From positions 2,427,645 through 2,491,644 of the forward strand of contig NZ_KZ454936.1 of assembly GCF_002797315.1 (NCBI RefSeq): DNA of 64,000 nt, written 5' to 3'. The position numbers and the translations under genes were made by a program. The DNA is from Bacillus sp. FJAT-44742. GTDB lineage: Bacteria; Bacillota; Bacilli; Bacillales; Marinococcaceae. Positions 17,514 to 25,000 of this stretch are shown piece after piece; within the stretch, counting starts at the first letter, position 1; each line of letters starts with the position of its first letter. The notes beneath the pieces are model-generated. The model worked only from the letters and a program-made list of their open reading frames with translations. It was not told the origin of the DNA and did not search any database.

Positions 17514-17567
17514 ATTATAGGGAAGCTTCGTAAAGGAGATATTGTGAAATTGTAAAGATTGCGCAAA
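17514..17567 (-). promoter_or_regulatory. pstS promoter with Pho-box-like repeats
   Basis: On the minus strand TATAAT (17514-17519) has no proper -35 box; instead TTTGCG (17562-17567), TTTACA (17551-17556) and ACAATA (17540-17545) recur every 11 bp, the spacing of PhoP-binding repeats in Bacillus. This suggests activation by PhoP under phosphate starvation. The motif match is imperfect and regulation is inferred. Confidence 0.5.
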
Positions 17568-17684
17568 GAAATCTATTAATTTATTAAAAGTAAATTTACA
17601 ATTCAAACTTTTTATATTTATCTCATTGTCAGTTTTATAGTTAGAATTTATCCTCTTAGTAGTCCTCCTCTTCAGCAGTGCACT

Positions 17685-17714
17685 AAAAAAGCTCCCTGTA
17701 TATTCAGGAAGCTT
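17685..17714 (-). terminator. Terminator after the yhfI-like gene
   Basis: AAGCTCCCTG (17689-17698) pairs with CAGGAAGCTT (17705-17714), followed on the minus strand by a U-run. Confidence 0.75.
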
Positions 17715-17724
17715 CTTGCCTTGT

Positions 17725-18465
17725 TTATTGTTCAATTGTTTTTTTCCAGCCGGCATGCGCAGTTTCAACATTGCCTTGAAAATATTCCTTCGCTTCACTT
17801 ACCAGCTGCTTATGGTTTCCAAAGTGGGGAAGGTGAGTAAGTAAAAGTTCTTTTACTTTCGCTGCATCTGCCAGTTTTCCTGCTTCATGGCTGTTCATGT
17901 GGCCAGCTGCTGTTCCGTCTTGTCCGGCAAACAGACTGCATTCAGCTATCATTAGGTCACAGTCCTGTGCATGGGAAGCAAGAGCGGGCATATATCCAGT
18001 ATCCGCTGTATAAAATACAGAACCCTTTTCTGTGGAAATTCGCATGCCGTAACAAGCAGCGGGATGAGAAGTTTTCACAAATGTAATTGTAAAAGGGCCT
18101 GCCATTAGAGTTGCCTGATCTGTGTATGGAAAAGCGGCAGCCAGATTTTTATAGGAGAGAGCAGAAAAACCTTGTGAATCTTCCTGGTGTCCATATATGG
18201 TTAATGGTTTCTCAACCCCTTCTCCGTAAAAAGATAGTACTCTGTGATAATGCAGGACTCCAATGTCTGCGATATGGTCATTGTGGTAATGAGAAAGAAC
18301 TACACTATCCAGGTCTTTTAAGTCAATATACTGCTGCAAAGATGAAACAACACCACTTCCACAGTCTACCAGCATTTTGTATCCTTCTTCTTCAAATAAA
18401 TATCCAGAGGTTGCTTCTCCGGCCCCCGGATAGCCGTGCCAGTATCCAATAACCGTAATTTTCAT
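17725..18465 (-). CDS. yhfI: YhfI-like metallo-beta-lactamase-fold hydrolase
   Basis: Soluble 246-residue hydrolase of the RNase Z-like metallo-beta-lactamase group. The metal motif HYHNDH is at 59-64; further ligands are in TSHPAACYGMR, TADTGY and HLPHFGNH. Length and pattern match B. subtilis YhfI (about 244 residues), whose substrate is unknown. It lies directly after rpmA in coordinates, where B. subtilis has spo0B and obg, and it has its own terminator. Confidence 0.82.
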   Translation of the reverse strand: MKITVIGYWHGYPGAGEATSGYLFEEEGYKMLVDCGSGVVSSLQQYIDLKDLDSVVLSHYHNDHIADIGVLHYHRVLSFYGEGVEKPLTIYGHQEDSQGFSALSYKNLAAAFPYTDQATLMAGPFTITFVKTSHPAACYGMRISTEKGSVFYTADTGYMPALASHAQDCDLMIAECSLFAGQDGTAAGHMNSHEAGKLADAAKVKELLLTHLPHFGNHKQLVSEAKEYFQGNVETAHAGWKKTIEQ

Positions 18466-18595
18466 TGCTTACCTCCTAGTTATTCTTTTCAAAATCTCCC
18501 TGATTCCATTGTACCTTTTTCAGCTGCTTTTTGTCTCAACATGCTGCCTTCTGCTTTGCTGCTGTTCCCTCCGCTCGCTTTAACAAAAGAGTTCT

Positions 18596-18632
18596 AAAAA
18601 AAACTCCCGGTCTATTACTAGACCGAGAGTTT
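18596..18632 (-). terminator. Terminator after rpmA
   Basis: A 12-bp stem with one mismatch (18601-18612 with 18621-18632) ends in a long U-run on the minus strand. It closes the rplU-prp-rpmA operon. Confidence 0.8.
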
Positions 18633-18640
18633 CTTTCTGC

Positions 18641-18925
18641 TTATGCTTCTTTTGGATATACGCTTACTTGTTTGCGCTTTTTACCAAGACGCTCAAACTT
18701 CACAACGCCGTCTACTTTTGAGAACAACGTGTCGTCACCGCCGATGCCAACGTTTGTACCTGGGTAGATACGCGTTCCTCTTTGGCGAACTAGGATAGAG
18801 CCGCCAGTTACAAATTGGCCGTCTCCACGCTTGGTTCCAAGACGCTTAGAGATAGAGTCACGACCGTTCTTTGTACTACCTACCCCTTTTTTCTGAGCGA
18901 AGAACTGAAGATTCATTTTCAACAT
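18641..18925 (-). CDS. rpmA: Ribosomal protein bL27
   Basis: Large-subunit protein whose N-terminus reaches the peptidyl-transferase centre. The 94-residue form starts at ATG 18925, six bases after AGGAGGTG. Its first residues [14 protein letters not shown] carry the Firmicutes N-terminal extension that the Prp protease removes after [11 protein letters not shown] and GGDDTLF are family motifs. The start lies one base past the stop of prp. Confidence 0.97.
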   Translation of the reverse strand: MLKMNLQFFAQKKGVGSTKNGRDSISKRLGTKRGDGQFVTGGSILVRQRGTRIYPGTNVGIGGDDTLFSKVDGVVKFERLGKKRKQVSVYPKEA

Positions 18926-18926
18926 G

Positions 18927-19271
18927 TCATTCACCTCCTTGATTTTCAGCAATAGTCATGTAATCGCCGTATTCTTCGGCAATGGAGTGAAGAGACACCA
19001 GCATTCCTTCTAATAGAAGCTGGACATCCTCAAATACACGACCGCTTACATGAGACGGAACCGTGCAGCGGAGATATCCCCCATTGTCACTCATATCTAC
19101 ATCTAATTCAATATTGCATAAGGCGGAAATTCCATTCACCGCTCCAAGGGAGACTGCAGAAGCGCCTGCACAGACAATATCTTGTCCATAAGGACCGGAT
19201 TCCGCGTGCCCCGACATGGAAAACGAATGAATTGCACGATTGCTATTCCGCTCAATCACTATTTCAATCAT
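18927..19271 (-). CDS. prp: Ribosomal-processing cysteine protease Prp
   Basis: Protease that trims the N-terminal extension of bL27, essential for ribosome assembly in Firmicutes (B. subtilis ysxB). The 114-residue protein shows the catalytic His22 in SGHAESG and Cys34 in VCAGAS. It sits between rplU and rpmA, directly beside its substrate, as in other Firmicutes. Confidence 0.95.
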   Translation of the reverse strand: MIEIVIERNSNRAIHSFSMSGHAESGPYGQDIVCAGASAVSLGAVNGISALCNIELDVDMSDNGGYLRCTVPSHVSGRVFEDVQLLLEGMLVSLHSIAEEYGDYMTIAENQGGE

Positions 19272-19282
19272 GTGATTGTCCC

Positions 19283-19591
19283 TTACGCATTAATTTTGTT
19301 GATTACAACTTTAGTATATGGCTGACGGTGACCGATCTTACGACGGTAGTTCTTTCTTTTCTTGAACTTCCATACGATCACTTTCTTTTGACGGCCATGC
19401 TTGTCAACTTTTCCAGTTACACTGGCACCATCTACAAATGGAGCGCCGACTTTCATGTCATCTCCGCCAACAACCAATACTTTGTCAAAAGTTACTTCTT
19501 CGCCTGCAGAAGCATCCAGTTTTTCGATGTAAACTTCCTGGCCTTCTTCGACTTTGATCTGTTTACCACCAGTTTCAATGATTGCGTACAT
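19283..19591 (-). CDS. rplU: Ribosomal protein bL21
   Basis: Large-subunit 23S rRNA-binding protein of 102 residues beginning [14 protein letters not shown]. The ATG at 19591 has RBS AGGAGGTG six bases upstream; a longer frame to 19624 runs into the leader RNA. The basic stretch [19 protein letters not shown] is characteristic. First gene of rplU-prp-rpmA. Confidence 0.97.
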   Translation of the reverse strand: MYAIIETGGKQIKVEEGQEVYIEKLDASAGEEVTFDKVLVVGGDDMKVGAPFVDGASVTGKVDKHGRQKKVIVWKFKKRKNYRRKIGHRQPYTKVVINKINA

Positions 19592-19697
19592 TTCTGCACC
19601 TCCTATTATACTCAGACTCGCCAATGCAGGTGCCTGACGGGCTTAAAAACCTTCATTTGTGCGGTTGTAGTTTGGGTGCTTACCAAACGACTAACAA
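19592..19697 (-). ncRNA. L21-type ribosomal protein leader (autoregulatory)
   Basis: Between the promoter and rplU lies about 105 nt of untranslated leader with sequence such as GTAAGCACCCAAACTACAAC and GGTTTTTAAGCCCGTCAGGC. Its position and sequence character recall the bL21 leader of Bacillus species, which regulates the rplU operon. I cannot check it against a covariance model here. Confidence 0.6.
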
Positions 19698-19702
19698 AAA
19701 AG

Positions 19703-19732
19703 ATCATATCACAAATAAGATTCCAATGTCAA
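19703..19732 (-). promoter_or_regulatory. Sigma-A promoter of rplU operon
   Basis: TTGACA (19727-19732), 18-bp spacer and TATGAT (19703-19708) on the minus strand, about 110 bp before rplU. Confidence 0.75.
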
Positions 19733-19748
19733 TATCACATCATACGCC

Positions 19749-21257
19749 TTACTTACTGCGTTTTAATTTTTTTGCCCGCTCCTTCACCGTCTCCTCGCTT
19801 GCCAGCAGCCTCACATGAATTTCCTCATGAATATGAGGGAGAGCTTCTGACAGGTAAATTTTAAAACCATACCGTTTCTCCAGTTCATGAACATAGTAGT
19901 GGCTGTTTTTATCATTTAAAAAAGAAAGAACCTTAGCCGGCACTTCTAACAGCATAGCTTCCTCTTCCATGAAACGATATTCATGAATAAGACGATCAGT
20001 TCTTGCAGCCAGTGCTTCAGCAGATGGTTCTGTGCCTTTCCCAACACACACACTACAGCGATCTGAAAGAGTATCATTTAAATTCTGTCTAACTTTTTTC
20101 CTCGTCATCTCCACGAGACCAAGCTTGGTCATCCCGGCTACGTTTGTTTTCGTTCGGTCTTTTCTTAATGCATGTTTAAAGGCCTGAAGAACTTCCTCTT
20201 GGTCTGTCTCATTTTTCATATCAATAAAATCTATAATGACAATCCCGGATATATCTCTTAGACGGAGCTGCTTTGTTATTTCCTTAATCGCTTCAATGTT
20301 TGTTTTCTTAATGGTTTCCTGCAGATTGTCACTTCCAGTAAACCTTCCTGTATTGACATCAATAACGGTCAAGGCCTCTGTCTGGTCAATCATAAGATAG
20401 GAGCCGTTTTTTAACCATACCTGCCTCCGGAGAGCTCTTTCAAGTTCCTTTTCTACTCCGTGCACAGAAAATATATTCTCTGTTCCTTTATACAATTCTA
20501 CCTTGTGTGTATCTTTTGGGTCGTGCCGAAGAAGATGCTTGATGTGCTGGCTGTCCACCGGATTGTCGACCAGAATACGGCTGATAGTAGTAATGGGAAA
20601 GTCCCTGATGATCCTTTCTACTATGCCTCCTTCTTGATGAAGCACAGCCGGAGGCTTAACATCTCTGCCACTGTTACATATTTCTTCCCAGTCTTTTCGT
20701 AAATACGCCAGGTCTTCTTTCACGTCATCAATAGCTAACCCTTCACAGATTGTACGAATAATCATTCCTTCCTCTGCTTTTTTCATATCGTGCCCATGTC
20801 TTCTCCACTCTTCCCTTATTTCTTCAGCAGACATCTTCTTAGAAACCCCTACATAGTTGCCGGAGGGCATATATACAATGTATTTCCCCGGAAGTGAGAC
20901 CACTCCTGTCAAACGGGCTCCTTTGGTGCCAAACTCCTCTTTCGTTACCTGGACAATGATTTCTTGTCCCTCATGGACAAATTCGGAGATGTTTCTCTTT
21001 CTCTTTGTATCCTCTTCTTCATTAAGCCGCTGATATGCAAGGACCTCATCGCGATATAGAAATCCGTTTTTACTGCGGCCTATATCCACAAAGGCCGCCT
21101 GCATGCCAGGGAGTACATTCACTACCCTGCCTTTGTAGACATTTCCTACTAAACGCTCTTCTTGTTGTCTTTCAATTAAAATTTCTGCTACTTGTCCATT
21201 TTCTTTAATTGCAGCTCTTTTTTCTAGAGTTGCGGTATTTAAAATAACCTCTCTCAA
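19749..21257 (-). CDS. rng: Ribonuclease E/G family endonuclease
   Basis: Single-strand endoribonuclease of the RNase G type. An N-terminal S1-like RNA-binding region (about 36-120, NVYKGRVVNVLPGMQAAFVD) precedes the catalytic half, where metal-binding Asp residues lie in LTVIDVNTGRF and IVIIDFIDM. A CSVC motif near 400 corresponds to the zinc-link cysteines of RNase E/G. The 502 residues match RNase G rather than the much longer RNase E. B. subtilis lacks this family, while some alkaliphilic bacilli have it; here it sits between spoIVFB and rplU. Role: mRNA decay or rRNA maturation, not distinguishable from sequence. Confidence 0.92.
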   Translation of the reverse strand: MREVILNTATLEKRAAIKENGQVAEILIERQQEERLVGNVYKGRVVNVLPGMQAAFVDIGRSKNGFLYRDEVLAYQRLNEEEDTKRKRNISEFVHEGQEIIVQVTKEEFGTKGARLTGVVSLPGKYIVYMPSGNYVGVSKKMSAEEIREEWRRHGHDMKKAEEGMIIRTICEGLAIDDVKEDLAYLRKDWEEICNSGRDVKPPAVLHQEGGIVERIIRDFPITTISRILVDNPVDSQHIKHLLRHDPKDTHKVELYKGTENIFSVHGVEKELERALRRQVWLKNGSYLMIDQTEALTVIDVNTGRFTGSDNLQETIKKTNIEAIKEITKQLRLRDISGIVIIDFIDMKNETDQEEVLQAFKHALRKDRTKTNVAGMTKLGLVEMTRKKVRQNLNDTLSDRCSVCVGKGTEPSAEALAARTDRLIHEYRFMEEEAMLLEVPAKVLSFLNDKNSHYYVHELEKRYGFKIYLSEALPHIHEEIHVRLLASEETVKERAKKLKRSK

Positions 21258-21452
21258 TGTATGCGCCCCCTGTCGAAGAGACTCTCTATCCCGATTTTTC
21301 TTTATTATAAGACCTCTGTTTGTTTCATTGCCTTTCCTTTTTCCCGGATAAACATGATAAAATGCATAAACAGCCGATCTTCTGCCGGCTTATTCCCTGG
21401 CTTTCCTCTCTATTATAAACGATCTGCTCCTCAACATATCCTTCCCATAACA

Positions 21453-21491
21453 AAAACCTTCCATTACCTTTTGTCTGAGGTAAGGAAGGTG
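21453..21491 (-). terminator. Terminator at the end of spoIVFB
   Basis: Stem 21457-21469 with 21480-21491 (one bulge) followed by a U-run on the minus strand; it overlaps the last codons of spoIVFB. Confidence 0.65.
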
Positions 21492-22318
21492 CTGAAAGAC
21501 TTCATGCCAACATTTTCTCTGGTAATACCATAAAGAAGCTCTTCTTCCGATACCTTTTCCCCGTTTTCTACGATCAGGAACATCGTATGTGCATTTTTTC
21601 GAATCATCTTAGCAGCATCAATCAGTCTTGTGTGTTGAGAGACTTTTTCTGTTCTTGATGGAAGAACACCCTTTACAAACATTCTGTTTCTTTCTAATAA
21701 AAACCTGAAAAACCCATACGGCTGCTGCTTCCGTTCTAAATAATGAGAAATATATAGAAATAACAAAATGACCCATGATTGTAAATGATAGGGGAATGAA
21801 AGAATTGTACCTATTGTTAAAAATACCAAAATGCAAAAGGAGAGTACAAGAAAATATTTTTGAGCTTTACGATAAGGCATAAAAGCAGTACTGGCAAAAA
21901 AAAGGAGCTTACCCCCATCAAGGGGCCAGACAGGAAGAAGGTTAAAGAAGAAAATAACTCCATTATGAAACAAAAAGGTTTGATGGTCTGCCGCATCCCA
22001 GTATGGAGTAAGCAGCATAATAAAGGAAAGGCCAGCCAGCAGCACATGCTGAATTGGCCCGGCGATGGTCACAGCTACTTCCTCTTTCAGCGGCCTGTTT
22101 CCATATTCATTTATTTCGGCAACTCCCCCGAAGGGAAGAAGCTCTATTTTTTTAATACGCCACTTATACTTATGGGCCATAAACGCGTGTCCCAGCTCAT
22201 GAACGAAAACGATAAAAAATAACATAAGAATTTCATAAAAGTATCCTGTCACAATTCCAGTTGCTATTACTACCCAAAATAGAGGATGGATTCGTATTTT
22301 TTGCAAAACGCTAATCAA
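21464..22318 (-). CDS. spoIVFB: Sporulation intramembrane metalloprotease SpoIVFB
   Basis: Site-2-type protease of the outer forespore membrane that cleaves pro-sigma-K in the mother cell. Zinc motif HELGH at 40-44 and the second motif LLPVWPLDGG (about 128-137) are intact; about six hydrophobic segments precede a CBS-like C-terminal region (about 215-284). The 284 residues match B. subtilis SpoIVFB. It overlaps spoIVFA by 8 bp. Pattern of late mother-cell (sigma-E) expression is known for the family; I did not identify a sigma-E promoter here. Confidence 0.93.
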   Translation of the reverse strand: MISVLQKIRIHPLFWVVIATGIVTGYFYEILMLFFIVFVHELGHAFMAHKYKWRIKKIELLPFGGVAEINEYGNRPLKEEVAVTIAGPIQHVLLAGLSFIMLLTPYWDAADHQTFLFHNGVIFFFNLLPVWPLDGGKLLFFASTAFMPYRKAQKYFLVLSFCILVFLTIGTILSFPYHLQSWVILLFLYISHYLERKQQPYGFFRFLLERNRMFVKGVLPSRTEKVSQHTRLIDAAKMIRKNAHTMFLIVENGEKVSEEELLYGITRENVGMKSFSTFLTSDKR

Positions 22319-23126
22319 AAGAAATCACTTCGCTCGGATCAATGTATTGATCCTCTTCTTTTAACGCGAAGTAAAATATTCCCGATTCACTTCCTTCTTG
22401 AGTATTCACTTGCCCGATGTTTTCACCAGCTTGAATGTGATCATAAAGCTTAACTTCAACTTCTTCCAGCATTCCATACCATGATTCCCCACCATCATAG
22501 TGCTGCACAGCTACCGCTAATTCCCATTCTTCATGAGGGCCTGCATGAATGACAATTCCTCCCCGCACAGCTTCCACATCAGCAGCACCAATGGTTTCAA
22601 GCATGATCCCTTTACCATTTTCAGTAAATGATTCTGTTACTTTTCCTGATGCAGGCACAGCATATTCTGCCTGGTAGGCATCTGCTGGTTCTGCTGCTGG
22701 TTGCTCGTCCTCTGGCTTAGGCATAAGTGCCAAAGGTTCCCCAAATCTTTCTTCATACCAACTTGAAACAGCAGCAAATTGAAATTCATTTTGATAGGAA
22801 GCTTCTATATATTCTCTGGCACCTTCAAATGCTGGATGACTTGTTTTGAATAATATACCGATAAGCAAGAATAAGCATAATGCAGCAAGGCCCTGCATCA
22901 CAAATAGATATCTGCTTTTGGGCTGTGCTTCTGTCTTTTGTTCAGTCTCTCTCCATGAGTAAAATTCCGGCTCATGCTGAGGCATTTCATCATGACTGGG
23001 GTAATAGCCAAAATTGGTGGGAGTTACGTCTTTTTCTTTTTCTCTTTCCCTGTCTCTCATCCTTCCTTCTATCCCTCTTCGCTTTGCATCTGCTTCTCTT
23101 TTAACCTTGGAAAGCTTCTTAGACAT
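22311..23126 (-). CDS. spoIVFA: Stage IV sporulation protein FA
   Basis: Membrane protein that holds SpoIVFB inactive in complex with BofA until the forespore signal arrives. A charged cytoplasmic N-terminus (1-72) is followed by one transmembrane helix (about 73-92) and an outside region ending in an M23/LytM-like domain (about 155-271), where the catalytic histidines of true peptidases are not all present. It overlaps spoIVFB, so the inhibitor and protease are co-translated. Confidence 0.9.
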   Translation of the reverse strand: MSKKLSKVKREADAKRRGIEGRMRDREREKEKDVTPTNFGYYPSHDEMPQHEPEFYSWRETEQKTEAQPKSRYLFVMQGLAALCLFLLIGILFKTSHPAFEGAREYIEASYQNEFQFAAVSSWYEERFGEPLALMPKPEDEQPAAEPADAYQAEYAVPASGKVTESFTENGKGIMLETIGAADVEAVRGGIVIHAGPHEEWELAVAVQHYDGGESWYGMLEEVEVKLYDHIQAGENIGQVNTQEGSESGIFYFALKEEDQYIDPSEVISFD

Positions 23127-23315
23127 TATCGGCCCCTCCCCTGGCGGGATTCTCTTGCTTCATGTTTATGACTTGTCCTTTTGTTTTATTCCAGAAGTGA
23201 GGAGAGATAGAAACGGCAAGCAGAAGTCTTTTCCATTTAATTTTAGGAAGGTCAATTATGTATAAATACTGTCAAAGAACATATCATTTGAACAATAGTT
23301 TAATAGTAATTTGCA

Positions 23316-23346
23316 TAAAAAAAATCACCCCTGAAATCAGAGTGAT
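23316..23346 (-). terminator. Terminator after the 59-residue gene
   Basis: ATCAC and CTGA (23324-23334) pair with TCAG and GTGAT (23337-23346), followed on the minus strand by a run of U. Confidence 0.65.
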
Positions 23347-23349
23347 AAC

Positions 23350-23529
23350 TTAATTCTCTTGCGCGTCTTTTGGCAGACTGTTTCGCAAACGTGCTTTTTC
23401 GTAGATGATTGTCATTTGCGTCGTATAGCGTTTAAGATCTTCAACTTCATTAACATCTTTGACTTTAGCCTGGAGATTTTCAAGCTTTTCTATATCTTCA
23501 GGTGTTAAATACTCATGTTTGCTAATCAT
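23350..23529 (-). CDS. Unknown 59-residue helical protein
   Basis: A short gene with RBS GGGAGGG eight bases before its ATG (23529) and its own terminator. The protein starts MISKHEYLTPEDIEKLEN and ends in SLPKDAQEN; it is highly charged, without membrane segments, and looks like a two-helix soluble protein. I do not recognise a family. It lies between spoIVFA and the arsI-arsR pair, in a place where B. subtilis has no gene. The intact frame, ribosome site and terminator support a real gene. Confidence 0.65.
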   Translation of the reverse strand: MISKHEYLTPEDIEKLENLQAKVKDVNEVEDLKRYTTQMTIIYEKARLRNSLPKDAQEN

Positions 23530-23642
23530 ATCAGGCCCTCCCTTCAGAGTGCACTTCCTAACAAATCTCTTATCCAGTATGACCAGTTATCGCCATTTCA
23601 TACTTTTCCCGAAAAAAACATAATCAATACTCTTTTTTTAAT

Positions 23643-23834
23643 GGCTTTGTTACAATTTGTTGTTGATTGTTGAAAAAAGACGCTTACTTGCACCTAAGGT
23701 ACAAGTGCGACCCCTTCAGCTTCTTTTAGATAACGTTCGCTGGCTTCTTCTGCACCTGCTATCCCCGAAGGTCTTCACGCTTTTATATCAACAAAATGAC
23801 TTACAAAAAATTAACATTAGCCATTAACAGAGCC
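23643..23834 (+). repeat. MITE-like intergenic repeat, copy B
   Basis: About 192 bp bounded by GGCTTTGTTACAATTTG on the left and, as reverse complement, GGCTCTGTTAATGGC on the right, a clear imperfect terminal inverted repeat. The core at 23686-23709 (CTTGCACCTAAGGTACAAGT) is a near-palindrome shared with copies A and C. No ORF. The rest of the spacer to 24051 shows no gene I can support. Confidence 0.7.
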
Positions 23835-24051
23835 TTTAAAATAAGGAAATCAAAGATGTTTAGGTAAGGTAATGGAGGGAGAATGAGGTTCTTACTAAAA
23901 ATATACCACATTCAGATAAGCCAGGTAAAATATAGGGACTCTCAGAAATTTAAATAACCTTTGTTTCTGCCAGAAGGGAACCCTATATGCCAGGTTCATA
24001 AATTATTTCAGTTGAAAAGCTAATGTGACAGTCCATTCCTGCACCAATTTT

Positions 24052-24462
24052 CTATTGAGATACATAGCAGCCACCAACATCATCCAGGTCTTCTTGACTA
24101 TCCTTGTTCTTTGTATAAAAAAACTCCCATTCATTACCGTCCGGGTCATTTATCCAAAATTTATCCTGCAGTGCATAACAACAGTTTGTGTTCATTTCTT
24201 CTGTAATCTGAGATCCTGCTTTAACTAGACGCTCTTTATGTTTTAGGAGCACTTCTCCACTTTTCACTTGAATTCCAAAGTGACCGACTTGGTTTCCATG
24301 TACTTCATTAACAAGATTCAAAGTGAAGATAAGAGCTAAATTTTCAGGCATAAACTTAGCGTAATTTTCTTTTACCTTAACAGGATTTTCTCCAAAAAGA
24401 TCTGTGTAAAAATCAATGGATTTCTTCAGGTTAGTAACATGTAAACCGATGTGAGCGTTCAT
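24052..24462 (-). CDS. arsI: ArsI/CadI-family dioxygenase (C-As lyase)
   Basis: Vicinal-oxygen-chelate (glyoxalase-like) protein of 136 residues. It shows probable iron ligands His4, His61 and Glu113 and the vicinal Cys94-Cys95 in NTNCCYALQD, the pattern of ArsI, which cleaves the C-As bond of trivalent methyl- and aryl-arsenicals; the related CadI name is used for cadmium-induced homologues. A Glu/Asp-rich tail follows. It is 78 bp downstream of an arsR gene, with a second ArsR-like box in the gap. No arsenite efflux gene is adjacent. Enzyme specificity is inferred from motifs. Confidence 0.86.
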   Translation of the reverse strand: MNAHIGLHVTNLKKSIDFYTDLFGENPVKVKENYAKFMPENLALIFTLNLVNEVHGNQVGHFGIQVKSGEVLLKHKERLVKAGSQITEEMNTNCCYALQDKFWINDPDGNEWEFFYTKNKDSQEDLDDVGGCYVSQ

Positions 24463-24480
24463 TTTTTGCCCTCCTATTAA

Positions 24481-24496
24481 ATCAATTTTTTTTGAT
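24481..24496. promoter_or_regulatory. Second ArsR-like operator, between arsR and arsI
   Basis: ATCAA-N6-TTGAT (24481-24496) has the same half-sites and spacing as the box inside the large palindrome upstream of arsR, 18 bp before the arsI start region. Confidence 0.5.
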
Positions 24497-24540
24497 TTAC
24501 AAAGTAAAAAAATGACTTACGTCACTTTTTACTTTCAATA

Positions 24541-24849
24541 TCAACGAAACAGACAGCACAACTCTTCAGATAATAGCTTATTTACTTCCTGCTGGTTGAG
24601 CCGGTAATAGCTCCACGTTCCTTTTGTTTCTTGAAGAATAAGCCCTGCTTCTTTTAATACTTTCAAGTGATATGAAAGCTTCGATTGAGACATATCAAAA
24701 ATGTCCATCAAGTCACACACACACGTTTCTCCACGGCTGGTTAATTCATACATGATCATTAGACGCTTTTGATCAGCAAGGGCTTTGAATTTTTTTTCAT
24801 AAAGGGAAAACGCTTCTTCCGACGTCTTAATAGCGGCCGCTTTTTCCAT
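24541..24849 (-). CDS. arsR: ArsR-family metalloid-responsive repressor
   Basis: Winged-helix repressor of 102 residues that releases DNA on binding trivalent arsenic. The metal site is ETCVCDL (Cys43, Cys45) at the start of the recognition region; the helix-turn-helix follows (MSQSKLSYHLKVLKEAG). An extra Cys98-Cys99 pair near the C-terminus may act as further thiol ligands. RBS GAGGTGG precedes the ATG. First gene of arsR-arsI, with its promoter inside a perfect 19-bp inverted repeat. Confidence 0.92.
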   Translation of the reverse strand: MEKAAAIKTSEEAFSLYEKKFKALADQKRLMIMYELTSRGETCVCDLMDIFDMSQSKLSYHLKVLKEAGLILQETKGTWSYYRLNQQEVNKLLSEELCCLFR

Positions 24850-24884
24850 TTTTCCACCTCATCAAATATTATTGATCTATATAT

Positions 24885-24948
24885 ACTATACAACAACCTG
24901 AACCCATTGACAACAATTAATCAAATGTTTTTGATTAATTGTTGTCAA
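24885..24948 (-). promoter_or_regulatory. arsR promoter with overlapping palindromic operator
   Basis: A perfect 19-bp inverted repeat (24907-24925 with 24930-24948, loop TGTT) contains ATCAA-N6-TTGAT at 24920-24935, the ArsR-type half-site layout. The minus-strand -35 TTGTCA (24908-24913) lies inside the proximal arm, and TATAGT (24885-24890) follows after 17 bp, so repressor binding would block the promoter. Confidence 0.7.
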
Positions 24949-24993
24949 TAAACCCGCCTGAACAAACTGTATCCTCACAGAGTTCCAGACGGG
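24947..24993 (-). terminator. Probable minD terminator
   Basis: CCCGCCTGAAC (24953-24963) pairs imperfectly with GTTCCAGACGGG (24982-24993); the minus-strand U-run is short (TTTATT), so strength is uncertain. Confidence 0.5.
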
Positions 24994-25000
24994 AAGTTCA

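Noticed and set aside
16892-17533. 213-codon plus-strand frame opposite pstS
   Set aside because: It lies antisense to a clear pstS gene, is rich in Ser/Pro from reading Glu-rich codons backwards, and has no ribosome site.
17496-17798. 100-codon minus-strand frame across the pstS promoter region
   Set aside because: It crosses a terminator and a probable Pho-box region and overlaps yhfI in another frame.
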